Shown here: one piece after another, positions 8,075 to 17,126 of the stretch
Layout of the letters: each line of letters begins with the position of its first letter
Position numbering within the stretch: the first letter of the stretch is position 1
Origin: CAZROT01 sp964601895
Lineage (GTDB): Bacteria; Pseudomonadota; Gammaproteobacteria; Enterobacterales; Enterobacteriaceae
NCBI GenBank assembly: GCA_964601895.1
Contig: CAZROT010000002.1
Coordinates: forward strand, 124,001 to 188,000
DNA: 64,000 bases
Reading direction: 5' to 3'
Notes under the pieces: generated by a model
What the model saw: only the letters and a program-made list of their open reading frames with translations
What the model was told of the DNA's origin: nothing
Databases searched by the model: none
Program-made: the position numbers and the translations under genes

Positions 8075-9829
8075 TTAACTGCCATTCCTTATAGTGTTGT
8101 ATTCCTGGCGCAGCCTGACTGCCTGTGCGTGCTCTTGTGATGAACGAATGGATTGTGCGATTGCCTGACCGGCGACGAACAACAGAAAAACAGTACCACC
8201 CGCTGCCGCTATTGGCCATAAGAAGGACAAAGTTAGCGCGGCAGTAACACCTGAAAATGCTGCTGTTATCGCTGCTGCAACTCCCGCGCCAGTAATGCCA
8301 GCTAGCAGGCTGCGCAGGACGGTAACGGGCAGGAATTGTGCTGTCAGGCGCTGGCCGATATAACGCCATTTTGAGCCTGGTTCAGCAACGTGCTTAGCGG
8401 CTGCCTGCAGCACTTCCCCGTGGCTGGCTGATAACTGCATGAATACCTTTACTTTTTCCTTCATCTTTGTAATAGACTCAGAGTGTTTTATGCCATATTG
8501 CGTGATTTCCCCGCGCCCAGCCTTAAACGCTATATCGTATTTTTTCAGCGCGTCGATTGCCCGCTTTCCCTGCCGCAGTGCAAGGTTGGGTCCGAAACCA
8601 AACAGCATCTTTACTTCTTCCCATCGTGTCGGAACAGGCAGCTGAGCAATAGCGTCTGCGGCTGACTGGAGCGATTGCAGCTGTGTATGGAGTAGTGCCA
8701 TATAGGCATAGTCTTGTTCTGCTGCAGCTCGAACCGGGTTATGACACGGTGCTGGTACAGGACGTGCATGAACGTCTGTTGCTATAGTTTCCTGACTTTT
8801 AGATGATGCTGAGGAGGCGGTTATAACCAGTTCAGGCAGCCTGATAACAGGCGTGGCTGTGGTATCAGCCTTGCTTATGCTGGCCAGCAACGTCGTAGAG
8901 GTGCTCAGTGCAGTGACTGGTGCTGCAAGATGACTATCTGATTGCATCACAAAAACGTCTTTAATTCGAACGATGCCACATTTTTCTTTAAGTCGTGTCT
9001 CGAACTTCAGAATGGCATTCCTGGCTCTGGTGGGGACTGGGGTGATTGTTATTTCACTGACCGGTCTTCCCTGCTGCCGCAGCTTTTGTGAACGTTTGTC
9101 ATGATAAGGGGTTGAGCCGTTATTTATATTGCGGTGGTCCTTGGTTGCCGCAAATATATGATTCAACATCAGTAAGGCATCCTCTAGCCTCTTTATTTGC
9201 TCAATGGGATGTTTTGCAAACTGACTGCTACCTAAGAAAGGATTGCTTGAATATCTATAATGATCAGACTCATATGCTGTTTTTATGTTGCTAATGATCC
9301 TTTTTACTTCCTCAAGCTTTTTCGGATCATTATCATGAAATTTTTTTTCGACCAGCCGATACTTTTCACCCACGGTGCTGATGTAAAATTCTTGCATAAG
9401 CTTGTTTTTTTTCAGCAGGATCTGTACAAGAGTCCCTGCTTTGGTGAGATCTGTTCCTCTAAAAGTAATCCGTGATAACTGATCATTGATATCAGCAATA
9501 ATTTCTTTTTTTGTCTCTGGAATAACTATCTGTCTTGTAACGTTAAAATGGCGCAGTCTGCTTCTGTTTAAAAGTTGTCTGGTGGTATGTTTTTCTTGGT
9601 AAGCGAGTTGAATGTCAGAAAACATCTCTGCATATTCCAGATCTTCATTATGCTGACTATTACTGGCAGCAGAAGCAGCGTCTGTTTGCTGAATGCCATT
9701 CATATTCCCTGCAAGGTTGCTACCGGTTGCAGGTGCTGATCTAGCTTGATTGTTGTCCTGGATGCTATTTCTTCCTGCCGCTGAATTTGTTGCGGGGCGT
9801 AATGAATGTAAGCTGTTGCTTAATGCCAT
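8075..9829 (-). CDS. Effector-like protein B with Pro-rich linker and C-terminal membrane hairpin (paralog of gene A)
   Basis: A 584-residue protein of unknown function, paralogous to the protein at 5823-7529. The N-terminal 270 residues are longer and largely unrelated: charged, helical, Lys-rich. From VPTRAR onward the two align: QSDSHLAAP, a single DVHARPVPAP linker motif, MLFGFGPNL, AEPGSKWRYIG and a hydrophobic block for two membrane helices near residues 500-555. The tail is shorter, ending after EYNTIRNGS where gene A continues about 20 residues. I place the start at the ATG at 9829, not the in-frame GTG at 9835, because AAGGAG sits 9 bases before that ATG and the resulting MAL start matches gene A. 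No signal peptide is seen. An exported effector role is inferred from architecture only. Confidence 0.75.
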   Translation of the reverse strand: MALSNSLHSLRPATNSAAGRNSIQDNNQARSAPATGSNLAGNMNGIQQTDAASAASNSQHNEDLEYAEMFSDIQLAYQEKHTTRQLLNRSRLRHFNVTRQIVIPETKKEIIADINDQLSRITFRGTDLTKAGTLVQILLKKNKLMQEFYISTVGEKYRLVEKKFHDNDPKKLEEVKRIISNIKTAYESDHYRYSSNPFLGSSQFAKHPIEQIKRLEDALLMLNHIFAATKDHRNINNGSTPYHDKRSQKLRQQGRPVSEITITPVPTRARNAILKFETRLKEKCGIVRIKDVFVMQSDSHLAAPVTALSTSTTLLASISKADTTATPVIRLPELVITASSASSKSQETIATDVHARPVPAPCHNPVRAAAEQDYAYMALLHTQLQSLQSAADAIAQLPVPTRWEEVKMLFGFGPNLALRQGKRAIDALKKYDIAFKAGRGEITQYGIKHSESITKMKEKVKVFMQLSASHGEVLQAAAKHVAEPGSKWRYIGQRLTAQFLPVTVLRSLLAGITGAGVAAAITAAFSGVTAALTLSFLWPIAAAGGTVFLLFVAGQAIAQSIRSSQEHAQAVRLRQEYNTIRNGS

Positions 9830-9844
9830 AATCACTGTCTCCTT

Positions 9845-10170
9845 AAAAGTTAATCAGTCACGGGTTTATCAACCGGTGACTGATAAAGTGGTCTGTTATT
9901 ATTTCTGGTATCACGCGGGAGGATTAACATGGCGGGATTATAAATAACTGGCATAAAAATAGATGTCATAAATCAGCCATCTAGCCTTTTCTGGTCAGCT
10001 GAATAGTGAGGTTGTTGCCTGCCTGCGCCGTCTTTTTCATTGGCAGCCTGGCGTGGTACAGTACTGACACGCCATCATGCAGATTAGCTGATACTAAAAA
10101 GTAGTTTTTCAGGAAAAACGGTGCTGGGTAAAAGCGCGGTAACAGCAGAGCTGGAATTATTGAGCTATTG
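9845..10170. repeat. Duplicated upstream region, copy of 7545-7835
   Basis: This is the counterpart of the block before gene A, near-identical over 9845-9976 and recognisable to about 10170. It contains the palindrome at 9855-9882 and a TATAAT on the minus strand at 9937-9942. From 10170 to the ynjH start at 10300 I see only AT-rich DNA that should hold the ynjH promoter. Confidence 0.75.
9855..9882. promoter_or_regulatory. Conserved 28-bp palindrome in the gene B leader
   Basis: CAGTCACGGG (9855-9864) pairs with the inverted arm ending CCGGTGACTG at 9882, leaving only central mismatches. It is the extended version of the palindrome at 7557-7580, at the equivalent distance upstream of the paralogous gene. 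Conservation of position and symmetry in both copies suggests function, either as an operator or as a leader hairpin. Confidence 0.5.
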
Positions 10171-10299
10171 TTTAATTAGTTTTCTTATAATGAATAATAC
10201 CATGCCTGCTAGCACAATAAATGGTTTTCACTGGCCGCGGTAAAATAGTTCGTTACTGCCATCGGGGTAGCGTAATAATAACGATAAATCAGGCGATAC

Positions 10300-10629
10300 A
10301 TGATGAAAATGCGCGTAATGATATTATCTGTCTGCCTGTTTTCTGCAGTGATTTGCACCACCTGCCTTGCAGACAATAAAGAAAGTTTTAGTCGCAGTCG
10401 TCTTGATATTGCTGTGCCGCCTGAAGTATGGCAACAAAAAGGTAATGGGGCCAATAACAGTATTCCCTGTCCTAAATGTTGCGTATATCAAAACCACAGC
10501 TATTCCGAAGGTTCGGTAATAGAGATTACCGGTGGCAGGCTACAGCAGTGTATGCGTGATAAAAACGTAACAGGGACTAATAACTTAATCTGGCAGCTAT
10601 TGCCCCAAAAGACTGATAATACAGGCTGA
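10300..10629 (+). CDS. ynjH: DUF1496 family protein (YnjH-like), exported
   Basis: A 109-residue protein with an N-terminal signal sequence (hydrophobic MILSVCLFSAVICTTCLA, likely cleaved near LADN). The mature part has the family signature: VPPEVW, then PCPKCCVYQN, YSEGSVIEITGG and a Cys-containing LQQCMRD. The paired Cys residues suggest disulfides or metal binding in the periplasm. This is the YnjH/DUF1496 family of enterics and Vibrio, whose function is unknown. A ribosome site AGGCGA lies just before the ATG cluster; the second ATG (10303) is equally possible. The xthA gene next door, on the other strand, is also near ynjH in E. coli. Confidence 0.85.
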   Translation: MMKMRVMILSVCLFSAVICTTCLADNKESFSRSRLDIAVPPEVWQQKGNGANNSIPCPKCCVYQNHSYSEGSVIEITGGRLQQCMRDKNVTGTNNLIWQLLPQKTDNTG

Positions 10630-10774
10630 ATGCCTTATGCACTGCGGTAAAAAATAATCAGCAGGTATGAAGGCAGCGCTATTCTACTGTCTTACCGTAA
10701 TGCCACGATATGACGGTCTGGCGGTATTTTTTCCCCATAGTGAATACCTTGTTGTTAATCGGCAGTTATAGCGC

Positions 10775-11581
10775 TTACAGAGCGAATTCTGACCATACGG
10801 GAGCGTGATCGGATGGCCTGTCCATCGCACGTATACCATAATCTATACCCGTTGCTATGCAACGTTCTGCCAGCGGTCGGGTAGCCAGCAGTAAATCTAT
10901 TCTCAGGCCGCGATTATCATCAAAACCGCGTGAGCGATAATCAAACCAGGAAAAGCGGTCATGACAATCAGGATGAGCGGCACGAAAAGTGTCCGTTAAT
11001 CCCCAGTTTTGTAAATTCTGCATCCAATGACGTTCTTCCGGCAGGAAAGCGCATTTACCGCTACGTAGCCAGCGCTTACGATTTTCTTCACCGATACCAA
11101 TATCGAGATCGGTTGGGCTGATATTAAAATCACCCATAATCAATACGGGATAATCTGCCGAGAGGCTATTTTCCAGATAGGCCTGCAAATCATGATAAAA
11201 ATTTTCTTTAGCGGGGAATTTTATCGGGTGATCACGGCTTTCTCCCTGCGGAAAGTAGCCATTGATGACGGTTAGTGTACCTTGAGATGTGGCGATATCT
11301 GCCATGATAATACGGCGCTGTGCGTCTTCTTTATCCGTCGGAAAGCCATAACGCACGGCTAAAGGCTGTTGCCGGATAAGTAGTGCTACACCGTAATGAC
11401 CTTTCTGTCCGTGAAAATACAGATGGTAGCCGTATTGACTGATTTCCTCAAAAGGAAACATATGATTGTGCACTTTGGTTTCCTGTAAACCGATAATATC
11501 GGGTTGATGCTGTTCAATGATTGCTGCGAGTTGATGAGGTCTGGCACGTAGTCCATTAATATTAAAAGAAACGATTTTCAT
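10775..11581 (-). CDS. xthA: Exodeoxyribonuclease III
   Basis: A 268-residue AP endonuclease and 3'-5' exonuclease (E. coli XthA is 268) that incises abasic sites and trims blocked 3' ends in base-excision repair. Motifs of the EEP fold are intact: MKIVSFNINGLRAR at the N-terminus, IIGLQETKVHN with the metal-binding Glu, the Tyr region GYFPQGE, MGDFNISP with the catalytic Asp/Asn, and the C-terminal PSDHAPVW with the Asp-His pair. It is a single gene, with the next gene convergent on the other strand. No unusual feature. Confidence 0.96.
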   Translation of the reverse strand: MKIVSFNINGLRARPHQLAAIIEQHQPDIIGLQETKVHNHMFPFEEISQYGYHLYFHGQKGHYGVALLIRQQPLAVRYGFPTDKEDAQRRIIMADIATSQGTLTVINGYFPQGESRDHPIKFPAKENFYHDLQAYLENSLSADYPVLIMGDFNISPTDLDIGIGEENRKRWLRSGKCAFLPEERHWMQNLQNWGLTDTFRAAHPDCHDRFSWFDYRSRGFDDNRGLRIDLLLATRPLAERCIATGIDYGIRAMDRPSDHAPVWSEFAL

Positions 11582-12504
11582 AATGATGGTTGTTTATTAA
11601 CAAGTTATACGCGGAATGGTAGCAGATGTTACTGCAAGCTGTCATTGATGTTTGTTTATCAACATCCTGAAGGTATTTTTTGGTTTTTTGCTATCTGCGA
11701 TGAGTAAAATAGAGTTGCCTTTGACAGCTGGTTTTTTTGCGTTATTGATAGCGCTAACTGGTTAGTTTTCTTTATACGACTACACTGAATGTTAAGGTAA
11801 TCTGTTGTGGGATTTTTATTATCGATATATGAAATTTATTATCATTATATTTGTGCGTTAAAAAACTTTTTCCTTTTAATGAATATTTGTTTTATTTGCC
11901 ATTTGCCTGTTTTTATTACCTGTCAGTAATGTATTTTAGAGTATGAATTGATGATGTATTGGTAAAACATTGCTAAATATCAAAGCAAGAGTAGTCACAG
12001 ATAGTAAAGTGAGATTCTGTATTAAATACAATAATAATATTTGGCTGAATAAAATATATTTTTCTTTCTGATTATAATTATTAATTTAATTTTTATTTTT
12101 GATTATCTATATAACTTCAATAAGAAGGTTACTCATAATTTATGATTAATATGAGTGTGTCCTTTTTTGATGTTATTGATTTTTATTCTTGCCGTGATAA
12201 AAAATAATGTTATATAAATGTAGATAATAAAACTCAACTCTGTTAAAAATAATGAAATATTCTTGGTATTAATGTATTCTTGTCTTTTTATAATAAATTA
12301 AATTGAGTCGTATAATTTTATGATTCTTTATTGCCGGACTCACAAGCTTTCTATTTAGCTTTTTATTTAATAGCTGAATCATTATTTGCAAATCATTTGT
12401 TTTTCATGTAAAAAACAATACCTGCGACATATGTCAACAAATATTTTACTTATTTGGGTAATGTGATTCGATGGACTTCATAGGTTATATAGGACTGGTG
12501 AACT
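11582..12504. other. Long very AT-rich gene-free stretch upstream of a LysR-like gene
   Basis: About 920 bases dominated by A and T with no coding frame I would support. It separates xthA from the AT-rich LysR-like gene. Composition of this kind is typical of H-NS-silenced or decayed DNA, and hns itself is in this window. No hairpin terminator or repeat stands out. Confidence 0.5.
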
Positions 12505-13365
12505 ATGTTTTTATCTAGAAAGTTAGAAGCATTTATGGCGGTAGTAGAAAATGGCTCTTTAAGCAAAGCTGCAAAAACAATGAATCGCACTACACCCCCG
12601 GTCGCAAAATCAATAAAGGATTTTGAGGCTATCATAGGGAAGAGATTATTTAAAAGAGAAAAATTTGGCATGAGTTTAACGAAAGATGGTGAGGTGCTCT
12701 ATAATGATTTGAAAGATCTTTACCAACAAGAAAAAGAAATAACAAAAAAACACTTGTATGGAAATATCTGTAATGTTGTTAATGTTTATTATGATTGGGG
12801 AAAAGATAAGAGATTGATTACACTATATAAAGCAGCGGAAAAAAATAATATACAAGTCAATATCTTTAGATTTTCTTATGACAATATTGGAGAAATTGGC
12901 GATTATGATGGAAATACATTAATTTTAAGTTCAGAAAAAATTGATAGTGAACGATTTTCTTTTTTAAAAGAGATACAAGGTGGTGAAATAGGCATCTGGG
13001 CCAGAAAAGACATCATCAATGCAACTGACAATATTATTACATTATTAAGTGGTACCACCTGGCTTTGTGACCCTATTCTTTATAAAAGTAGCTTTATAAA
13101 AGAGTTAGGGGATGAGGTGAGAAAACGCGGTGATAAAGCAAATATCAGGCAACTTGATAATTTTACCTGTTGCCTGAGTTTTATCTGCTCTGGTGATTAT
13201 GTCTGTATTACCGATTCTATGGTTGATGATTTCGACAGTAATTCAATGCTTAAATTTATTGAACTTAAAGATTATCATTGTGAAAATAAATGCTATTTTT
13301 ATAAATCAAAATCTCATTCCAGTGTATTAAATAAGTTTATAGATTTAGTTAATAACATGAACTAA
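12505..13365 (+). CDS. LysR-like transcriptional regulator with divergent effector domain
   Basis: A 286-residue protein. Residues 1-65 form a LysR-type winged helix-turn-helix: LEAFMAVVENGSLSKAAKTM, then PPVAKSIKDFEAIIGKRLFKRE, with the usual LT.DGE. continuation. The rest is shorter on clear periplasmic-binding-like motifs than classical LysR proteins, and very Lys/Asn/Asp-rich, so the ligand domain is either diverged or unusual. The gene is strongly AT-rich and flanked by AT-rich non-coding DNA on both sides. No candidate target gene sits divergently next to it, unlike the usual LysR arrangement. This suggests a horizontally acquired regulator whose partner is elsewhere or lost. The DNA-binding call is firm; targets are unknown. 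Confidence 0.8.
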   Translation: MFLSRKLEAFMAVVENGSLSKAAKTMNRTTPPVAKSIKDFEAIIGKRLFKREKFGMSLTKDGEVLYNDLKDLYQQEKEITKKHLYGNICNVVNVYYDWGKDKRLITLYKAAEKNNIQVNIFRFSYDNIGEIGDYDGNTLILSSEKIDSERFSFLKEIQGGEIGIWARKDIINATDNIITLLSGTTWLCDPILYKSSFIKELGDEVRKRGDKANIRQLDNFTCCLSFICSGDYVCITDSMVDDFDSNSMLKFIELKDYHCENKCYFYKSKSHSSVLNKFIDLVNNMN

Positions 13366-13598
13366 TATTCAGCTTATAATAAATTTAATAAGATAGCAGT
13401 AATTAGTATATTCATCAGAGATAATCATATGCTGTCATTTTTTTTGTAAAATATCAGACGTATTATTTTTTAAAGTTATTTTATCTACAGGGATAATATA
13501 TTAAACAATTGATACAATGCTTTTTACAAGCACGGCATGTTATATCAAATGGGTTATTTGTTGTAAAATAAATCTGATATTCTGTTGATATTTTTAAT

Positions 13599-13627
13599 GG
13601 TGCTTTCGTTACTATTATGAAAGCACC
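13599..13627 (-). terminator. Terminator-like hairpin after purU
   Basis: GGTGCTTTC (13599-13607) and GAAAGCACC (13619-13627) form a 9-bp stem with an 11-base loop, 8 bases past the purU stop. The minus-strand flank ATTAAAAATA lacks a strong T run, so efficiency is uncertain. Confidence 0.5.
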
Positions 13628-13634
13628 TCAATGA

Positions 13635-14483
13635 TTAAAGAATGACAGTACGATTACCGTAAACAAAAACATGTTGTGCAAGAACCAGATATAGCGCACG
13701 GCTGAGTACGTTTTTTTCAACATCACGCCCCGCACGCATCATATCTGCAGGACTATATGAATGATCTACATTAATGACATCCTGCATAATAATTGGACCT
13801 TCATCCAGACTGTTATTAACATAGTGTGCTGTGGCGCCAATAATTTTTACACCACGTTCATAAGCCTGATGATAAGGCCGTGCGCCAATAAAAGCGGGTA
13901 GAAATGAATGATGAATATTAATAACGCGATAAGGATAATGTTGCACAAAAGCAGGTGTTAAAATACGCATATATTTAGCCAGTACGACGTAATCAGGCTT
14001 ATAGCTATCAATCTTTGTCATTAGCTGTTGATCATGCTGGTCTCGAGTCAGGCCTTCATGACTTATCAAATGAAACGGAATGTCAAAGCGTTCTACCAGG
14101 TCCTGTAGTGCAGTATGGTTACTGATAACTGCTGCAATTTCCACATCAAGTCCACCATAAACACTTTTCATTAATAAATCGCCAAGACAATGTGCTTCTT
14201 TTGTCACCATGATGACAATACGACGACAGTTGATATTGCGCAGCTCACAGGAAGCATCTTCCGGCAGATTTTTGTTAATGTCAGTTAATAGCGCTGTATC
14301 ATTGAAAATACCTTCAATCTCTGTACGCATAAAGAAGCGCCCTGTTTGATGATCGACAAACTCATTGTTTTGAATAATATTGAGTTGATGTTGATAACAA
14401 ACGGTAGTGATTTTTGCGATTAATCCTTTTGCATCAGGACAGGTTGTGCGTAAAATTTTTTTCCGTATGTTTTGATGTGGCAT
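13635..14483 (-). CDS. purU: Formyltetrahydrofolate deformylase
   Basis: A 282-residue enzyme that hydrolyses 10-formyltetrahydrofolate to formate and tetrahydrofolate, supplying formate for PurT and balancing one-carbon pools. An N-terminal ACT domain (about 8-85, starting RTTCPDAKGLIAKIT) senses glycine/methionine status in the family. The C-terminal formyltransferase-like domain carries the catalytic Asn-His-Asp set in NIHHSFLPAF and the DEGPI segment (...NNSLDEGPIIMQDV). Length matches E. coli PurU (280). In E. coli purU also lies near rssA-rssB-galU-hns, as here. Confidence 0.95.
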   Translation of the reverse strand: MPHQNIRKKILRTTCPDAKGLIAKITTVCYQHQLNIIQNNEFVDHQTGRFFMRTEIEGIFNDTALLTDINKNLPEDASCELRNINCRRIVIMVTKEAHCLGDLLMKSVYGGLDVEIAAVISNHTALQDLVERFDIPFHLISHEGLTRDQHDQQLMTKIDSYKPDYVVLAKYMRILTPAFVQHYPYRVINIHHSFLPAFIGARPYHQAYERGVKIIGATAHYVNNSLDEGPIIMQDVINVDHSYSPADMMRAGRDVEKNVLSRALYLVLAQHVFVYGNRTVIL

Positions 14484-15023
14484 AAAGTAACAGATCCTGT
14501 GTCAGTAATTACTATTTTAAGTCAGTCAGATACTTACTTGTTTTATCACCACTGCGTGTTTAATGGTGATGATTGAAAAGGGTATGTGTTATCAGAATGA
14601 GTGCATTCCTGGATACTGTAGTGAATGATATAAATATAACAATTCAGTGTCCATGCAGGATGTAAAAGCACTGGTATTTTTTTATAACATCAGATGATGA
14701 CCGCTGAATGGATAGTGAATTATTTACCTGAACTTCAGTACGCCAGGAGGAAAGCTGGCAGGCTATTATATCGACAGCCAGTCTTAGAAAAAAACTAACC
14801 GGACTGACACTTCTTGCGTTAATAACCAGGTAAGTTAATAAAATATCGCTTGTATTAATTAATAGTGTAAATTTGAACAATATATACTTATGAGCCAATA
14901 AAGCGACTCCATACTGTAGTATGGCCATCCCACTATATATTTATTATCTGATGCCATCTGGAATTTCGGAATAAATGCCGGGCCAGGCAATACGGTAATC
15001 CTGACAGAAAGTGGATAGATACT
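14484..15023. other. Gene-free region between purU and rssA
   Basis: About 540 bases that should hold the divergent promoters of purU and rssA. I looked for the tyrosine tRNA genes found here in E. coli and saw none. A short palindrome (CCATACTGTAGTATGG, about 14909-14924) is present. A 94-residue minus-strand open frame (14644-14928) has no recognisable features. Confidence 0.45.
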
Positions 15024-15926
15024 ATGCGACAAATAAAAGTTGGCTTAGCATTAGGCGCCGGTTCAGCAAAAGGTTGGGCGCATATTGGTGTAATAAATGG
15101 ATTAAAAAAGCTTGGCATAAAGATTGATATCATTGGTGGATGCTCTGTCGGTGCACTGGTAGGCGCCGCTTTTGCCTGTAATCGCCTTAATGCCATGGAA
15201 TTTTGGATTCGCTCGTTTGGCTATTGGGATGTCCTGCGGTTGATGGATTTTTCCTGGCATCGTGGTGGCTTGCTACGGGGTGAACGTGTTTTTAGCGCTA
15301 TAGATAAATTAATCAAAATAACCGCATTCTCTGAATGTGCATTGAAATTTGGTGCTGTGGCAACTAATTTAACCACCGGACGTGAAGTATGGTTTACTGA
15401 AGGTGATGTTAATCAGGCGATTCGTGCTTCCTGCAGTGTGCCGGGGTTACTACCACCCATTTGTTTTAATAATTGCTGGCTGGTGGATGGAGCCATTGTT
15501 AACCCTGTTCCTGTTTCTTTAGTCAGAGCAATGGGAGCAGATATTGTTATCGCTGTAGATTTACAACAGGATGCATTTCTTGCACACCAGGTATTGTTGT
15601 CTGGTGAAGTGCTGCAAGATGAGCCGCCTGATTCACCCTGGTATCAACGCCTGCGTGGGAAACTGGTTCGTGCAGCGGTTCAGCAGTCGAATAATGCCCC
15701 CAGTGCTCTGGAAGTTATGTCGGTATCCATGCAAATCCTCGAGAACGGCTTAAAGCGTAAGCTACTGATAGAAGAGCCTGCCGATATTTTAATTCAACCT
15801 GATTGCCTGCAGATATCCATGCTGGATTTTCATCGTGCAGAAGAAGCGATTACCGCGGGATTATCAGCATTGGAAAAACAACAGGAACCATTATTGTCAC
15901 TGATCAAAAAGAAAAAATTGCAATAA
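15024..15926 (+). CDS. rssA: Patatin-like phospholipase family protein RssA
   Basis: A 300-residue protein with a patatin fold. The oxyanion-hole glycines are at GLALGAGSAKGWAHIG, the nucleophile Ser in GGCSVGAL (G-x-S-x-G), and the Asp of the Ser-Asp dyad in DGAIVNPVP. This is the RssA/YchK family: conserved in enterics beside rssB, predicted acyl hydrolase, true substrate unknown. The text follows E. coli RssA through the C-terminal LDFHRAEEAI block. It precedes rssB by 109 bases on the same strand, as in E. coli. Confidence 0.93.
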   Translation: MRQIKVGLALGAGSAKGWAHIGVINGLKKLGIKIDIIGGCSVGALVGAAFACNRLNAMEFWIRSFGYWDVLRLMDFSWHRGGLLRGERVFSAIDKLIKITAFSECALKFGAVATNLTTGREVWFTEGDVNQAIRASCSVPGLLPPICFNNCWLVDGAIVNPVPVSLVRAMGADIVIAVDLQQDAFLAHQVLLSGEVLQDEPPDSPWYQRLRGKLVRAAVQQSNNAPSALEVMSVSMQILENGLKRKLLIEEPADILIQPDCLQISMLDFHRAEEAITAGLSALEKQQEPLLSLIKKKKLQ

Positions 15927-16035
15927 TATGACCACGTAAACAGTTTTTACCATTCTGTTTCTTAACCTTATGAACGATAGGTGCCATTATCCATCAGTCG
16001 TTATTAATAATTATAATATTCAGGGGTAAGCCAGG

Positions 16036-17052
16036 ATGCACATTACAGAAACAGGTTTAACAGGTAAATCTATTTTGATAGTAGAAGATGATGTCGTTTT
16101 TCGTTCTGTAATAACAGCTTATCTGCATTCTATGGGAGCAATAGTCCAACAGGCTGATAATGGTTTTCAGGCATTAGATTTTTTAACAACACAACCCGTT
16201 GATTTGATTTTATGTGATTTAGCAATGCCAGAAATGGGTGGTATTGAATTTGTCGAACGCTTTTTTTCACAAAGCATACAAATTCCAGTATTAGTGATTT
16301 CTGCAACAAATAAAATCGCTGATATTGCCATCGTATTGCGTATGGGCGTCAAAGATGTGTTATTGAAGCCAATTACCGATCTCAGTCATTTCAGAGAAGC
16401 TGTGCTAGCCTGCTTATATCCAAAATTATCGCTGGCTACTGAAGAAATTGAGTTACTTAAAAATTGGGAAATATTGCGCCAGCATCCTCATGATGCAATG
16501 CAATTATTGCAGCGACTCCAGCCACCATTACAGCAGATAATTGCATGCTGTCGAATTAGCTACTGTGAATTAACAGATACAGATAGCCTGGGTTTCGTTA
16601 TTGGTATTTCCGAGCTTTCAGAAAATGATTTAGCTTTTTATTGCCTGGATATTATAAAACCTGGCACTAATGGAATACTGGTGGCACTGCTGTTGAGAAT
16701 ATTATTTAGCAGGGTACTGAAGAAAGACGTCATGCGTCATCACAGTCAGTTTCCTGAAATATCGTTATTAATGGATCAGCTGAATCAGTTGCTTCATCAG
16801 ACTCATCTGACCGGCCAGTATCCTCTGTTAGCGGGTTACTACAATGTGCCACACAGAAATCTTATCCTCGTGTCAGCGGGTTTAAATGCTAATATCAGCA
16901 TAAATGATAATAACATTCAGTTAAGTGGTAATGTGCCTTTGGGTGTCTTGGATGCAACCTATCCGGCGCAGGTAAATCAGCATTGTGATGCATGGCAATG
17001 TCAGATTTTCGGCGATAGTCACCGACTCAAGCTCATGTTATCTGTTGAATAG
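16036..17052 (+). CDS. rssB: Response regulator / RpoS adaptor RssB
   Basis: A 338-residue protein (E. coli RssB is 337). The N-terminal receiver domain (about 14-130) has the acidic pair VEDD, the phosphoacceptor Asp in LILCDLAMPEMGG, Ser/Thr in VISATN and the Lys in DVLLKP. The C-terminal half is the degenerate PP2C-like domain of RssB, without a metal-binding DGHG motif. In E. coli it delivers the stationary-phase sigma factor RpoS to ClpXP for degradation, so its presence implies RpoS control is kept. It lies in the order rssA-rssB-galU on the plus strand. Confidence 0.92.
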   Translation: MHITETGLTGKSILIVEDDVVFRSVITAYLHSMGAIVQQADNGFQALDFLTTQPVDLILCDLAMPEMGGIEFVERFFSQSIQIPVLVISATNKIADIAIVLRMGVKDVLLKPITDLSHFREAVLACLYPKLSLATEEIELLKNWEILRQHPHDAMQLLQRLQPPLQQIIACCRISYCELTDTDSLGFVIGISELSENDLAFYCLDIIKPGTNGILVALLLRILFSRVLKKDVMRHHSQFPEISLLMDQLNQLLHQTHLTGQYPLLAGYYNVPHRNLILVSAGLNANISINDNNIQLSGNVPLGVLDATYPAQVNQHCDAWQCQIFGDSHRLKLMLSVE

Positions 17053-17126
17053 CAGGTGTATACAGTAATGAAATTTTATTGTTTCATCATAATGTTGCAA
17101 CCTGCAGTAGCGTAAAAGGAAAACAG

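Noticed and set aside
7837..8094. 85-residue plus-strand frame between the tandem paralogs
   Set aside because: It runs into the end of gene B on the other strand, has no ribosome site and reads like non-coding duplication debris.
10209..10454. 81-residue minus-strand frame
   Set aside because: Overlaps the start of ynjH, which has a clear signal peptide and family motifs.
14484..15023. Tyrosine tRNA genes expected between purU and rssA by synteny with E. coli
   Set aside because: No cloverleaf with a GUA anticodon could be found on either strand.
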